In this document: piece after piece, positions 15,945-24,803 of the stretch | Position numbering within the stretch: the stretch's first letter is position 1 | Layout of the letters: each line of letters begins with the position of its first letter | NCBI RefSeq assembly: GCF_022179225.1 | Contig: NZ_BPQL01000015.1 | Location: 1 to 37,414, forward strand | Reading direction: 5' to 3' | Source: Methylobacterium goesingense | GTDB taxonomy: Bacteria; Pseudomonadota; Alphaproteobacteria; Rhizobiales; Beijerinckiaceae | Length of the DNA stretch: 37,414 nucleotides | Made by a program: the position numbers and the translations under genes | Notes under the pieces: model-generated | Seen by the model: only the letters and a program-made list of their open reading frames with translations | The model's database searches: none | Told to the model about the DNA's origin: nothing

Positions 15945-16940
15945 ATGCCCGCCGTCGACATTCCGCCGCCCGTCGACATCCTGATGCTCAAGGCGATGCA
16001 TCCCGACGTGATGGCCGAGGTGGAGCGGCACTTCACCCTGCACCGCCTCGACACGACGCCGGACCCGGAGGCGTTCCTCCGCACGGTCGGCCCACGCCTG
16101 CGCGGCCTCGCCACGGGTGCCCAGGCGCCGGTGGATCGGGCCCTGCTCGCGCGGCTACCGAATCTCGAGATCGTGGCGAGCCTCGGTGTCGGCTACGACA
16201 CCATCGACACGGCGGCGGCCGCCGCGCAGGGTGTCGTCGTCACCAACACCCCCGACGTGCTCACCGACGAGGTCGCCGACCTCGCCCTCGGCCTGCTGCT
16301 GGCGACCGTGCGCCAGATCCCCCAGGCCGATCGCTACCTGCGCGCCGGGCACTGGCCGCGCCAGACCTACCCGCTGACCCCCACTCTGCGTGGGCGCACC
16401 GTCGGCATCCTCGGCCTCGGGCGGATCGGGCGGGCCATCGCGCGGCGCCTGGAGGGCTTCGGCGTCGCCATCGCGTATCACGGCCGGCGCCCGCAGGCCG
16501 ACGTGCCCTACGCCTACCACCCGTCCCTGCTGGAGATGGCGCAAGCCGTCGATGTGCTCCTCGTGGTGGCGCCGGGCGGGCCGGAGACGAACGGCCTCGT
16601 GGACGCGGCCGTGCTGGAGGCCCTCGGGCCGCAGGGTCTCGTCGTGAACGTGGCGCGGGGCAGCGTCATCGACGAGGCGGCGCTGATCGCCGCGCTCCAG
16701 GCCGGGACCATCCTGGGGGCCGGGCTCGACGTGTTCGCCCGCGAGCCGCACGTGCCGCCCGAACTCGTCGCCATGGACCACGTGGTGCTGCTGCCCCATG
16801 TGGGCTCGGCCTCCGTCCACACCCGCGCGGCCATGGGCCGGCTCGTGGTCGACAACCTGATCGCCTGGTTCGACGGCCGTGGACCGCTGACGCCGGTGCC
16901 GGAGACGCCCTGGACGGCGGTGGGATCCGAGCGCGCATGA
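15945..16940 (+). CDS. D-2-hydroxyacid dehydrogenase (glyoxylate/hydroxypyruvate reductase type)
   Basis: A 331-residue NAD(P)H-dependent oxidoreductase reducing 2-oxo acids to D-2-hydroxy acids. The Rossmann motif is GILGLGRIGRAIARR. After the next strand the sequence is YHGRRPQ, whose arginines favour NADPH over NADH. Catalytic residues are seen as VARGSVIDE (Arg), REPHVP (Glu) and LLPHVGSAS (His). The overall pattern (SLGVGYDTIDTAAA, VTNTPDVLTDEVADLALGLLLA) resembles glyoxylate/hydroxypyruvate or hydroxyphenylpyruvate reductases. Exact substrate cannot be fixed. It is first in a plus-strand run; its stop overlaps the next gene's ATG (ATGA). Confidence 0.9.
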   Translation: MPAVDIPPPVDILMLKAMHPDVMAEVERHFTLHRLDTTPDPEAFLRTVGPRLRGLATGAQAPVDRALLARLPNLEIVASLGVGYDTIDTAAAAAQGVVVTNTPDVLTDEVADLALGLLLATVRQIPQADRYLRAGHWPRQTYPLTPTLRGRTVGILGLGRIGRAIARRLEGFGVAIAYHGRRPQADVPYAYHPSLLEMAQAVDVLLVVAPGGPETNGLVDAAVLEALGPQGLVVNVARGSVIDEAALIAALQAGTILGAGLDVFAREPHVPPELVAMDHVVLLPHVGSASVHTRAAMGRLVVDNLIAWFDGRGPLTPVPETPWTAVGSERA

Positions 16941-17791
16941 CCCGGGCCTTCACGATCCGGACGCGCGCTCTTTCTGGCCTCGGCGGGGCGTGCCTCGCCC
17001 TCGGCGCGGCGCAGCTGGCCGCCCCCGCCTCCGGCCAGGAGGCGATGCCGGCCGCTCCCGCGCCAGCCTTCGTCGAGAGCCTGCCGCGCGATATCGCCGG
17101 GGTGCCGGGCACCTGGGACCTCTCGCAGGACGGCGGCACCCGGCGCTGCGTCATGACCCTATCGGGCGAGAGCGGGCCGGCGGGCCGGCGCCTCTCCTTT
17201 CCCGCCGGGTGCCGGCGGGCACTGCCGATCCTGAACCGCGTCGCCGGCTGGCTGTTCGCGGACGGCAACATCCGCCTCGTCGACAAGGACGTACGGCCCG
17301 TGCTGCCCTTCACGCGCCGGGCGGATTCCCGCAGCCTCGGCGCGCCGGGCGAGGCCGGCGAGAGCTACAGCCTCGTGCCGCTCCAGATCGTGGCCATGAT
17401 GCCGCCCTCGGACGCGGTCCCCACCAGCCCGGGGGCCGGCAGCGCCGCCCCGGACACGCGGGTCGGCCCGGCCGCGCGCGGGGAGCCCGCCCCGTCCGGC
17501 GACGGGCCAGCGCCGGGCATTTACGCCCTGGACCGCTACCGCGAGCAGGATGTCTGCCGCATCGAATTGACGGCGGCCCCGGCGCCGGCGCCGGTGCGCA
17601 TCCTGGATGCCTGCCGCGACAGCGGGCTGGCGGTGTTCGATCCCGTTTCCTGGCGCTTCGACAAGGGGCGCCTCACCCTCGTCGCCCGGCGCGGGCACAT
17701 GGTCTCCCTGGTGCCCACGGGGGACGGGCGCTGGCGCCGCGACCCCGAGATCGGCACCACCTTCGTGCTGCGCCGGGTGGACGCGCCCTGA
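16937..17791 (+). CDS. Secreted AprI/Inh-family protease-inhibitor-like protein, two domains
   Basis: A 284-residue protein with a signal peptide (ALSGLGGACLALGAAQLAAPASG) and two similar domains joined by a Pro/Gly/Ala-rich linker (about residues 155-195). Domain 1 begins IAGVPGTWDLSQDGGTRRCVMTLS and has the CRRALPILNRVAGWLF pattern; domain 2 begins GIYALDRYREQDVCRIEL and has WRFDKGRLTLVARRG and GTTFVLRR. Each domain has a cysteine pair suited to the single disulfide of Inh-type beta-barrels, which inhibit secreted serralysin-type metalloproteases. The tandem arrangement is longer than the usual single-domain inhibitor. No protease gene is visible nearby, so the inhibitor role is inferred from fold resemblance. 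The start overlaps the dehydrogenase stop by ATGA. Confidence 0.72.
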   Translation: MTRAFTIRTRALSGLGGACLALGAAQLAAPASGQEAMPAAPAPAFVESLPRDIAGVPGTWDLSQDGGTRRCVMTLSGESGPAGRRLSFPAGCRRALPILNRVAGWLFADGNIRLVDKDVRPVLPFTRRADSRSLGAPGEAGESYSLVPLQIVAMMPPSDAVPTSPGAGSAAPDTRVGPAARGEPAPSGDGPAPGIYALDRYREQDVCRIELTAAPAPAPVRILDACRDSGLAVFDPVSWRFDKGRLTLVARRGHMVSLVPTGDGRWRRDPEIGTTFVLRRVDAP

Positions 17792-17850
17792 ACCCCTCTC
17801 GCCCTGATCTCCGCCCGCCCTGCCCCCTCCCCCCGCGATCCGCGTCCTCG

Positions 17851-18630
17851 ATGCCCCTGACCGTCGCCGCCCTGTACACGTTCGTCGCCCTGCCCGACGC
17901 GGAGGCCCTGCGAGCCCCCCTGGAGGCGCTCTGCGCGGAACTCGGCCTCACCGGCACCCTTCTGCTGGCGCGGGAGGGCCTCAACGGCACGGTGGCAGGC
18001 ACGCCCGCCGCGATGGACGCCTTCCTGGCCGCGCTCCGCATCGGCCCGCTCTTCGGCGGGCGCCTGGCCGGGCTCGACTGCAAGCTCTCGCAGGCCGAGG
18101 CGCCGCCCTTCCGGCACCTCAAGGTCCGGGTGAAGCGCGAGATCGTCACCTTCGACGACGGCGCCACCGACGCGACCGCGGCCGGCACCCCCGTGCCGCC
18201 GGAGGCCTGGAACGCGCTCCTCGACACGCCGGGCCTCCTCCTGATCGACACCCGCAACGCCTTCGAGGTGGCGCTCGGCAGCTTTCCCGGCGCGGTCGAT
18301 CCGGGGATCACCCGGTTCAGTGCGTTTCGCGCCTACGCCGACGGCCTCGATCCGGCGGCGCACGCCACCGTGGCGATGTTCTGCACCGGCGGCATCCGCT
18401 GCGAGAAGGCGGGCGCCTACATGCGCGCCCGGGGCTTTGCCGACGTGCGCCACCTCGAGGGCGGCATCCTTCGCTATCTGGAGACGGTGCCGGAGGCCGA
18501 GAACCGCTGGGCCGGCGACTGCTTCGTCTTCGACGGCCGCATCGCGCTGGGCCCCGCCCTGGTGGAGCGGCCGGACCACCCGCCGGAGGCCCTGATGTCC
18601 GAGCCCCCGATGCCCGAGGTACCGCGATGA
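17851..18630 (+). CDS. trhO: tRNA uridine(34) hydroxylase TrhO (rhodanese family)
   Basis: A 259-residue protein of the TrhO/YceA family, which hydroxylates wobble uridine 34 of tRNAs (ho5U) in an oxygen-dependent reaction. The N-terminal acylphosphatase-like domain (YTFVALPDAEALRAPLEALC...LAREGLNGTVAG) is characteristic. The rhodanese domain follows with LLIDTRNAFEVALGSFPGAVDP and the active-site loop CTGGIRCEKAGAYM (Cys near residue 177), ending GDCFVFDGRIALG. It lacks the cysteine-rich C-terminal extension of the longer E. coli form. ATG 17851 begins the conserved domain; the frame upstream is shadow of the previous gene. The stop overlaps slyX by ATGA. Confidence 0.92.
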   Translation: MPLTVAALYTFVALPDAEALRAPLEALCAELGLTGTLLLAREGLNGTVAGTPAAMDAFLAALRIGPLFGGRLAGLDCKLSQAEAPPFRHLKVRVKREIVTFDDGATDATAAGTPVPPEAWNALLDTPGLLLIDTRNAFEVALGSFPGAVDPGITRFSAFRAYADGLDPAAHATVAMFCTGGIRCEKAGAYMRARGFADVRHLEGGILRYLETVPEAENRWAGDCFVFDGRIALGPALVERPDHPPEALMSEPPMPEVPR

Positions 18631-18836
18631 CCGATCTCTCCGCCCGCATCGACGCCCTGGAGATGCGGCTCACCGAGCAGGACGTGGTGATCGACGACCT
18701 CAACGCCACGATCACGGCCCAGTGGCGCCAGATCGACGCCCTGACCCGCCAGATGGCCAAGCTCGTCGAGGAGGTGGAGCAGGCCTCCCACCGCCCGGCC
18801 TCGGGCGCCCCGGAACCGCCGCCGCCGCATTATTGA
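18627..18836 (+). CDS. slyX: SlyX family protein
   Basis: A 69-residue protein, almost entirely a heptad-patterned coiled coil (LSARIDALEMRLTEQDVVID, continuing ITAQWRQIDALTRQMAKLVEE), then a Pro-rich tail ending PPPPHY. This is the signature of SlyX, a small cytoplasmic protein of unknown function. The start overlaps the trhO stop (ATGA), so translation is coupled. It ends the four-gene run and is followed by a symmetrical hairpin. Confidence 0.88.
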   Translation: MTDLSARIDALEMRLTEQDVVIDDLNATITAQWRQIDALTRQMAKLVEEVEQASHRPASGAPEPPPPHY

Positions 18837-18882
18837 GCGGGCCGCGTGTCATTTGGGGCCTGCTCCATGCAGCCCACCACGT

Positions 18883-18910
18883 CTCCCTCTCCCTTCTGCG
18901 GGAGAGGGAG
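18883..18910. terminator. Palindromic hairpin between convergent slyX and aldehyde dehydrogenase genes
   Basis: CTCCCTCTCCC (18883-18893), a 6-nt loop and GGGAGAGGGAG (18900-18910) pair perfectly over 11 bp. It sits between two convergent stops and could end transcription from both sides, although no T-run follows. CCCTCTCCC/GGGAGAGGG elements of this kind are a familiar intergenic repeat in alphaproteobacterial genomes. Confidence 0.55.
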
Positions 18911-18927
18911 GCCCGCGACTCCGCCCC

Positions 18928-20370
18928 CTAGCCTCCGACGCTCGCCTGGCTGACGAACTTCGTGGTCAGGTACGCTTCCAGCGCCTCCGAGCCGCCCTCG
19001 CTGCCGTAGCCGGATTCCTTGACGCCGCCGAAGGGCGTCTCCGGGAAGGCGAGACCGTGGTGGTTGATCCCGACCATCCCGCTCTGAACCCGGGCGGCGA
19101 CCGCGACGGCCCGGGCGGCCGAGCGGGTATAGGCGTAGGCGGCCAGACCGTAGGGAAGCCGGTTGGCCTCGGCATAGGCGGCCTCGTCGTCGGAGAAGCG
19201 CTGGATCAGCGCCACCGGGCCGAAAGGCTCCTCGTTCATGATCCGGGCGGTGACGGGCACGTCGCAGAGCACGGTCGGCTCGAAGAAGTTGCCGCGATTG
19301 CCGATGCGCTTGCCGCCGGTGCGCAGTTCGGCCCCCTGCGCCACGGCATCGGCGCAGAGGGTCTCCATCGCCTCCAGCCGGCGGGCATGGATGAGCGGGC
19401 CCATGGTGGTTTCAGGGTCGAGCCCGTCGCCGACCTTTCGCCCCTCGGCGAAGGCCACGAAGCCATCGCGAAAACGGTCGTAGACGGCCTCGTGCACCAG
19501 CATCCGGGTCGGGGCGACGCAGACCTGGCCGGCATTGCGGAACTTGTTGGCGCCGAGCACCGCGACGGCGGTGTCCACGTCCGCATCCTCGAACACGATC
19601 GCGGGGGCGTGGCCGCCGAGCTCCATCGTCGCCCGCTTCATGTGCCGCCCCGCGAGCGCCGCGAGTTCCTTGCCCACCGGGGTCGAGCCCGTGAACGACA
19701 TCTTGGCGATGACGGGGTGCGGGATGAGGTAGCCCGAGATCGCGGCCGGATCGCCGAACACCAGGGAGAGCACGTCGCCGGGCACGCCGGCATCGAGGAA
19801 GGCGCGGATCATCGCCGCGCAGCTTGCCGGGGTGTCCTCGGGTCCCTTCAGGATCACCGAGCAGCCGGCGCAGAGGGCCGCCGCCACCTTGCGCACCGCC
19901 TGGTTGATGGGGAAGTTCCAGGGCGTGAACGCCGCCACGGGGCCGATCGGCTCGCGCAGCACCATCTGGACGACGCCATCGGCGCGGGCCGGGATGATCC
20001 GGCCATAGGCGCGCCGGCCTTCCTCCGCGAACCAGTCGGTGACGTCGGCCCCGGCCAGGATCTCCACCCGCGCCTCCGCGAGCGGCTTGCCCTGCTCCAG
20101 GGTCATGAGGCGCGCGATGTCCTCCACCCGCGCGCGCAGGAGGTCGGCGGCCCGGCGCAGCACCTTGGAGCGCTCGTAGGCCGAGACCGTGCGCCAGGCG
20201 GCGAAGCCTCGCTCGGCCGCCGCGAGGGCCCGGTCGAGATCGGCCCGGGTCGCCACCGCCAGGGTGCCGAGGGTCTCGCCGGTGGCCGGGTTGAGCACCG
20301 GCAAGGTCTCCGAGCCGGACCCGTCGGTCCAGGCCCCGGCGATGTGCAGCGTCACGTTCGGATACGTCAT
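18928..20370 (-). CDS. NAD(P)-dependent aldehyde dehydrogenase, succinate-semialdehyde dehydrogenase type
   Basis: A 480-residue aldehyde dehydrogenase of the GabD-like class, oxidising an aldehyde (likely succinate semialdehyde) to the acid. Motifs: [22 protein letters not shown] (cofactor-binding), [30 protein letters not shown] (general-base Glu) and [16 protein letters not shown] (catalytic Cys), then EEPFGPVA and [18 protein letters not shown] 20370 is preceded by GGGAGCC; the frame continues upstream without family resemblance. The glutamine amidotransferase gene ends 88 nt upstream on the same strand. Substrate assignment is from overall pattern only; other semialdehydes are possible. 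Confidence 0.9.
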   Translation of the reverse strand: MTYPNVTLHIAGAWTDGSGSETLPVLNPATGETLGTLAVATRADLDRALAAAERGFAAWRTVSAYERSKVLRRAADLLRARVEDIARLMTLEQGKPLAEARVEILAGADVTDWFAEEGRRAYGRIIPARADGVVQMVLREPIGPVAAFTPWNFPINQAVRKVAAALCAGCSVILKGPEDTPASCAAMIRAFLDAGVPGDVLSLVFGDPAAISGYLIPHPVIAKMSFTGSTPVGKELAALAGRHMKRATMELGGHAPAIVFEDADVDTAVAVLGANKFRNAGQVCVAPTRMLVHEAVYDRFRDGFVAFAEGRKVGDGLDPETTMGPLIHARRLEAMETLCADAVAQGAELRTGGKRIGNRGNFFEPTVLCDVPVTARIMNEEPFGPVALIQRFSDDEAAYAEANRLPYGLAAYAYTRSAARAVAVAARVQSGMVGINHHGLAFPETPFGGVKESGYGSEGGSEALEAYLTTKFVSQASVGG

Positions 20371-20458
20371 CGGCGGCTCCCGCAAAGCATTTGAGCCGGG
20401 TTGTCCGCCCTTCGCGCGCGGCCCGCAACCCTCGTGGCGGGATGGCTGGGTCGTCCGC

Positions 20459-21250
20459 TCAGGCGGCGATGCGCTCGGCCACCGCCTCGGGGCCGCTGAC
20501 GACCACTGGCCCGCCACGGCGGGCCTGGAGGGTGCCGCCCTTGGGCACGACCTTCCAGCCGTCGCGGCAGCCGTCGATCGGCTCGGAGACCACGACGAGG
20601 CCGGTCTCGGTCTCGCGGTAATACAGGCTCGGGGGCGAGCCGTCGCAGGCCCAGCGATAGGCCGTCAGAGTCTCGCCGTCGGTGACGACGGCGGTGAAGC
20701 GCAGGGGCTCGGTGGCCTCGGCCGCCCGCATCAGGTCGCGCACGGTGGCGAGCGTCCGCGCCATGGCGCCGACCGGGTCCTCCGCGAGGCCGTTGGCCAG
20801 CGCCAGGAGGAAGATCGCCTCGGAATCGGTGGTCCCCCGCCGGACGTCGTAGAGGGCATCGGGGATCAGCGCCTCGAGGCGCCGCTTGATGCGGTGATAG
20901 CCGCCGATCTGGCCGTTGTGCATGAACAGGTGCCGGCCATGGGCGAAGGGGTGGCAGTTCGCCCGGGTGGTGGCGGTGCCCGTGGAGGCCCGCACATGAC
21001 CGAAGAACATTCGCGCCCGGACCTGCTGGCAGAGGTTGACGAGGTTCTCGTCCGACCAAGCCGGGCAGACATCGCGGTACAGGCCCGGATCGACCCGCTC
21101 GCCGTACCAGCCGATGCCGAAGCCATCGCCGTTGGTTTCCGTCTTCGCCTCGGCCGCGTGGAGCGACTGGTGGACCAGCGAGTGCGTCGGTGCGCAGACG
21201 AGGTCGGTCAGGAAGACCGGCTCACCGGAATAGGCGAGAAAGCGGCACAT
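20459..21250 (-). CDS. Class II glutamine amidotransferase (YafJ-like)
   Basis: A 263-residue single-domain Ntn-hydrolase. The start at ATG 21250 puts Cys2 directly after Met ([11 protein letters not shown]), required for the N-terminal nucleophile; the longer frame from 21259 would bury it. Other family motifs are [49 protein letters not shown] and [13 protein letters not shown]. It resembles YafJ/EgtC-type amidohydrolases, which act on small gamma-glutamyl compounds rather than feeding ammonia to a synthase domain. There are no ergothioneine genes beside it, so the substrate is open. It may be co-transcribed with the aldehyde dehydrogenase downstream. Confidence 0.9.
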   Translation of the reverse strand: MCRFLAYSGEPVFLTDLVCAPTHSLVHQSLHAAEAKTETNGDGFGIGWYGERVDPGLYRDVCPAWSDENLVNLCQQVRARMFFGHVRASTGTATTRANCHPFAHGRHLFMHNGQIGGYHRIKRRLEALIPDALYDVRRGTTDSEAIFLLALANGLAEDPVGAMARTLATVRDLMRAAEATEPLRFTAVVTDGETLTAYRWACDGSPPSLYYRETETGLVVVSEPIDGCRDGWKVVPKGGTLQARRGGPVVVSGPEAVAERIAA

Positions 21251-21761
21251 GACTGGCAAACACCCCCTGGTCCCAACGACGCCCCGATCGCGCTTGGCCG
21301 CCGACGGCGACGCCCGCTCCGCGCACCTTTTCCGACATCGGCGCCGGTCAGGTTCAGGTCATCACGGTGAACGGATCGTTAACGTGACGCCCCGGCTCGA
21401 CCTCCGACCGGCCAAGCCATGCAAGAGGCGCACCGCGTTGGAAAGCCTCGAAGGACGGACCCTGTGGAGCAGGTCCGCACGAGCCCCGGCGACTGAACAC
21501 AGGACCCCGGCGGGAATGGGGCGCGCCGATGCGGGAACCGCATAGCCGGAACATCAATTCCGACTCTTGCCGGCCGCACCGTGGCGGCGCAGCATCACCG
21601 AGAAAGAATCAGCGCGGATCGCGGGACGCATCCCGGCCATCCCAACCCGGCCATCCATTGCCACCCCGACCTGCGCCGGCGCGCGAGGCCGGTCCGCCTC
21701 GCCTGTAAAGCCCCACGCGCAAGAACCCCATTCGTAAAATCCCGTCCGCAAAGGAGACTTC
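21251..21761. other. Intergenic region without recognised gene
   Basis: About 510 nt between a minus-strand amidotransferase start and a plus-strand response-regulator start, so it should hold two divergent promoters. Open frames here on both strands are Arg/Ala/Pro-rich and show no domain. No tRNA or strong hairpin seen. Confidence 0.5.
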
Positions 21762-22154
21762 ATGGATCGTTCCCACACCGATTGTCCGATCGCTCTCGTG
21801 GTCGAAGACGATGCCGAGGTCCGCAACCTCGCTACCGCCGTCCTCGAGGAGACCGATCTCGACGTGATCGCCTGCGACAGCGCGGAGGCGGCGATCTCGG
21901 TGCTCGAGCGCGCGGGCAACCACGTCGCCCTGCTCTTCGCGGATGTGCGCCTCGGCGCGGGGATGGACGGCATCGCGCTGGCCACGGCGGTCGAGCGCCG
22001 CTGGCCCGACGTCAGGGTGGTCCTCACCTCCGGCGGCGACGCGCACGGGGTCGACGGCCTACCGGCCCAGGTCGTCTACATGCAGAAGCCCTGGCGCGCC
22101 CTCGACGTGCTGGTCCAGGCCGAGCACGCGACGATGGCGGCACGCGCAGCCTGA
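21762..22154 (+). CDS. Single-domain response regulator
   Basis: A 130-residue stand-alone receiver domain: acidic pair in LVVEDDAEVRNLA, phospho-acceptor Asp in LLFADVRLGAGMDG (near residue 63), Ser of VVLTSGGD, and the invariant Lys in YMQKPWRALDVL. No output domain follows; such proteins act by protein-protein contact or as phosphate sinks. ATG 21762 has a strong AAAGGAGA ribosome site. No kinase gene is adjacent, so its partner is unknown. An imperfect inverted repeat downstream may end its transcript. Confidence 0.9.
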   Translation: MDRSHTDCPIALVVEDDAEVRNLATAVLEETDLDVIACDSAEAAISVLERAGNHVALLFADVRLGAGMDGIALATAVERRWPDVRVVLTSGGDAHGVDGLPAQVVYMQKPWRALDVLVQAEHATMAARAA

Positions 22155-22161
22155 TCCAAGG

Positions 22162-22216
22162 CGCCTCCCCAGGTCTGCCCGAGATCCATCGAACGGATAG
22201 GCAGGCTTGGGAGGCG
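22162..22216 (+). terminator. Imperfect stem-loop after the response regulator gene
   Basis: CGCCTCCCCAGGTCTGCC pairs, with a one-base bulge and a mismatch, with GGCAGGCTTGGGAGGCG across a 20-nt loop. It starts 8 nt after the stop codon. There is no T-tract, so terminator function is tentative. Confidence 0.4.
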
Positions 22217-22315
22217 GAGGACAGGCCTCGGCCCGCGCCTCGCTGGGCCGACCGCGCCCTCACGCCTGACCGTGACGTCGCCCCGCACAGGGCACCGAGA
22301 GCCGATTCCAAAGCA

Positions 22316-22344
22316 GAAAAGCCCGGCCGCAAGGCGACCGGGCT
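22316..22344 (-). terminator. Rho-independent terminator of rpsU
   Basis: On the minus strand AGCCCGGTCGC-CTT-GCGGCCGGGCT forms an 11-bp stem (one G-T pair) followed by TTTT. It lies 56 nt downstream of the rpsU stop, as expected for a highly expressed ribosomal protein gene. Confidence 0.85.
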
Positions 22345-22400
22345 GTCCCATCGTGCATTCCGGCCACCGGAGAGGCGCGCGGCCTCCCCGGACCCGGGCC

Positions 22401-22721
22401 TCAGGCGCTGGCGGGGCCGGCGGCGGGCGGCACGGACGGAGCCGACGGGGCGAAGGGCGAACCGCCCGGACGACGCGGCGCACCGGCGCCGAAACGGGGC
22501 TTCGGCTTCGGCGCGGCGATCAGGCCCTCGCGGATCGCGGTCTTGCGGGCCTGCTTGCGGGCGCGGCGCACGGCCTCGGCCTTCTCACGTGCCTTGCGGA
22601 CGGAGGGCTTCTCGTAAGCCTTGCGCTGCTTCATCTCGCGGAAGATGCCCTCGCGCTGCATCTTCTTCTTCAGCACGCGGAGGGCTTGGTCGACGTTGTT
22701 GTCGCGAACGAGTACCTGCAA
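22401..22721 (-). CDS. rpsU: 30S ribosomal protein bS21
   Basis: Small-subunit protein near the anti-Shine-Dalgarno region of 16S rRNA. The core [20 protein letters not shown] and [21 protein letters not shown] is diagnostic. No ATG is available. TTG at 22721 is chosen because AGAGGA lies 9 nt upstream and the protein then starts (M)QVLVRDNN like other alphaproteobacterial bS21. TTG at 22730 would place the ribosome site against the start codon. At 106 residues it is longer than E. coli bS21 (71) because of a C-terminal tail of about 45 residues: basic, then Ala/Pro/Gly-rich ([20 protein letters not shown]). Long tails of this type occur in Rhizobiales. It is followed by a clear terminator. 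Confidence 0.95.
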   Translation of the reverse strand: MQVLVRDNNVDQALRVLKKKMQREGIFREMKQRKAYEKPSVRKAREKAEAVRRARKQARKTAIREGLIAAPKPKPRFGAGAPRRPGGSPFAPSAPSVPPAAGPASA

Positions 22722-23292
22722 CGGTTTCAATCCTCTGAGTCGTAGGTTTGTTGGGCGGCGCCACCCCCGAGTCCCCTCGCCCGAGTCCCCCGACGGAGCC
22801 CCGCGACGCGAACTGCAAAACGTCCCGGACCCAGGATTTCACCCGGGCGGGACGTCCGTCAGACGGCCTCGAATCGGCGCAGAAACTGCACTTGGGGCAG
22901 GCTCATACACCAACCGCCCGCGAGTTCCAACACGCCTCGCACCGACCAATGACAATATCGCGTCACCCGAAATCGGGTGGCCCCGACCGCACCGGCCGAA
23001 CCTGTCCGGCCGATGCGCGGAGTCGAACGCACGGCCAGCAGGCCGGAGCCTCGACCGACTTCAGGCGAGTTATGCAACCAAATCAGATGTAAAGTAGGCA
23101 CGGAAAGGATTCGTCACAACTAGAAAAACCAATCCAAGAAAAAACTCGCCTCTTGATACGGGTAAGGACATAAATTCTCCACCTAAATCGAGAATTTTTA
23201 ACCATTCGGGGAATACTTCATTCTGCGAGGCGACCGCACAGCGCTGACAGTCGCTCGAATTTTGGCAGAACGAGCCTCACGGGGCTCCGTCC
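22722..23292. other. Intergenic region, AT-rich in its second half
   Basis: About 570 nt between divergent rpsU and the chemoreceptor. ACGTCCCG/CGGGACGT (22820-22855) is an 8-bp inverted repeat. From about 23080 to 23260 the sequence is markedly AT-richer than its surroundings and probably holds the chemoreceptor promoter, but I could not fix -35/-10 boxes. Open frames here show no domain. Confidence 0.45.
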
Positions 23293-24786
23293 ATGGGGCG
23301 TTCAATGCTGGGTTTACGCAACAAGGTTATCGCCGAAACGCAAGCCAAGCTCGCCGCCCTGGACAAATCGCAAGGGATCATCGAGTTCGATCTCGACGGC
23401 ACGGTGATCACCGCCAACGCGAACTTCCTGGCGGTCATTGGCTACACGCTTCCCGAAATAAAGGGGCTGCACCACAGCCTCTTCGTCGAGCCTGCCGAGC
23501 GCGACAGCCCCGATTACGCGGCCTTCTGGGCCGGGCTGCGCCAGGGGTCCTACCAGGCGGCGCAGTACCGACGCCTCGCAAAAGGCGGCCGCGAGATCTG
23601 GATCGAGGCGTCCTACAATCCCCTCCTCGACCGCAGCGGCAAGCCCTACAAGGTGGTGAAGTTCGCCACCGACATCACCCGCCGGAAAGCGGCCGAGGCC
23701 GACCTCCAGGGTCAGATCGCCGCCCTCGACAAGGCGCAAGCCGTGATCGCGTTCGACCTCGACGGTATCGTGCTCGACGCCAACGCGAACTTCCTGAAGG
23801 CGATGGGCTACGCGCGCTCCGAGATCGTGGGCCAGCACCACCGCATGTTCGTGGACCCGGCGGAGCGCGAGAGCCCGGACTACGCGGCCTTCTGGGCCAA
23901 GCTGCGGGCGGGCAGCTACCAGGCGGCGCAGTACCGGCGCCTCGCCAAGGGCGGCCGCGAGATCTGGATCGAGGCGTCCTACAACCCCATCCTGGATGCG
24001 GGCGGGCGCCCCTACAAGGTGGTGAAGTTCGCCACCGACATCACCGCGCAGGTGACGCTCCTGAACGATCTGCGCCGACTGATCGCCCGGAACTTCGGCG
24101 AGATCGACGGTGCCCTGCTCCACTCCGACGCGCAGGCCCGCACCGCCAGCGAGGCCGCCGGCAGCACGGCGCACAATGTGCAGACCATGGCGGCCGCCTC
24201 CGAGGAATTGGCGGCCTCCGTCGCGGAGATCGCGCAAAGCATGGCGCTCTCGCGCGCGGCCACCGACGCCGCGCAGGGGCAGGTCGAGGCGGCTTCGCGA
24301 TTCACCCGGACCTTGAGCGAGGCGGCGGTCGCGATGAGCGGCATCGTCGGACTCATCCAGAACATCGCGGGCCAGATCAATCTTCTGGCCCTCAACGCCA
24401 CGATCGAATCGGCGCGGGCGGGCGAGGCGGGGCGCGGCTTCGCCGTGGTGGCGCAGGAGGTGAAGAGCCTCGCCAACCAGGCGGCCCGCGCCACCGAGCA
24501 GATCACGGGTGAGATCGACAACGTCCAGGGCGTCTCGCGACAGGTGGTGGAGGCCCTGGACACCATCCAGGGCTCCGTCGCGCAGATGCGGGACTACGTG
24601 ACGAGCACGGCCGCCGCGGTGGAGGAGCAGAGCGTGGTTACGCAGGACATGTCGGGCAACATGCAGCACGCGGCGGGCGCGGTGGCGGCGATCTCCCAGA
24701 GCCTCGGGACGATCACCCGCTCGATCGGCAGCGTGGCGCAGGCCGTCGAGACCACCAAGGACGCCGCCCGCGTGCTGGCCCGCTGA
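23293..24786 (+). CDS. Soluble methyl-accepting chemotaxis protein with two PAS domains
   Basis: A 497-residue chemoreceptor with no membrane helix and no HAMP domain. Two PAS domains (about residues 20-138 and 140-260) precede a methyl-accepting signalling domain (about 275-497) whose hairpin tip reads [29 protein letters not shown], the CheA/CheW contact. The second half of the PAS domains is almost identical between copies, so the duplication is recent or kept by conversion. Absence of membrane segments implies a cytoplasmic receptor for an internal or redox/ligand cue, as for other PAS receptors; the ligand is unknown. ATG 23293 and 23305 are both possible starts. The stop codon lies 9 nt from the convergent glutamate dehydrogenase stop. 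Confidence 0.93.
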   Translation: MGRSMLGLRNKVIAETQAKLAALDKSQGIIEFDLDGTVITANANFLAVIGYTLPEIKGLHHSLFVEPAERDSPDYAAFWAGLRQGSYQAAQYRRLAKGGREIWIEASYNPLLDRSGKPYKVVKFATDITRRKAAEADLQGQIAALDKAQAVIAFDLDGIVLDANANFLKAMGYARSEIVGQHHRMFVDPAERESPDYAAFWAKLRAGSYQAAQYRRLAKGGREIWIEASYNPILDAGGRPYKVVKFATDITAQVTLLNDLRRLIARNFGEIDGALLHSDAQARTASEAAGSTAHNVQTMAAASEELAASVAEIAQSMALSRAATDAAQGQVEAASRFTRTLSEAAVAMSGIVGLIQNIAGQINLLALNATIESARAGEAGRGFAVVAQEVKSLANQAARATEQITGEIDNVQGVSRQVVEALDTIQGSVAQMRDYVTSTAAAVEEQSVVTQDMSGNMQHAAGAVAAISQSLGTITRSIGSVAQAVETTKDAARVLAR

Positions 24787-24803
24787 CGGCCGCCCTCAGC
24801 GGG
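24779..24803. terminator. Short symmetrical hairpin spanning both convergent stop codons
   Basis: CCCGCTGA (24779-24786) and TCAGCGGG (24796-24803) form a perfect 8-bp inverted repeat. Its arms contain the chemoreceptor TGA and, on the other strand, the glutamate dehydrogenase TGA. It may serve as a compact two-way terminator; no T-run is present. Confidence 0.4.

Noticed and set aside
22748..23101. Open frames on both strands between rpsU and the chemoreceptor
   Set aside because: Low-complexity composition, no ribosome sites and no domain; they overlap each other antisense.
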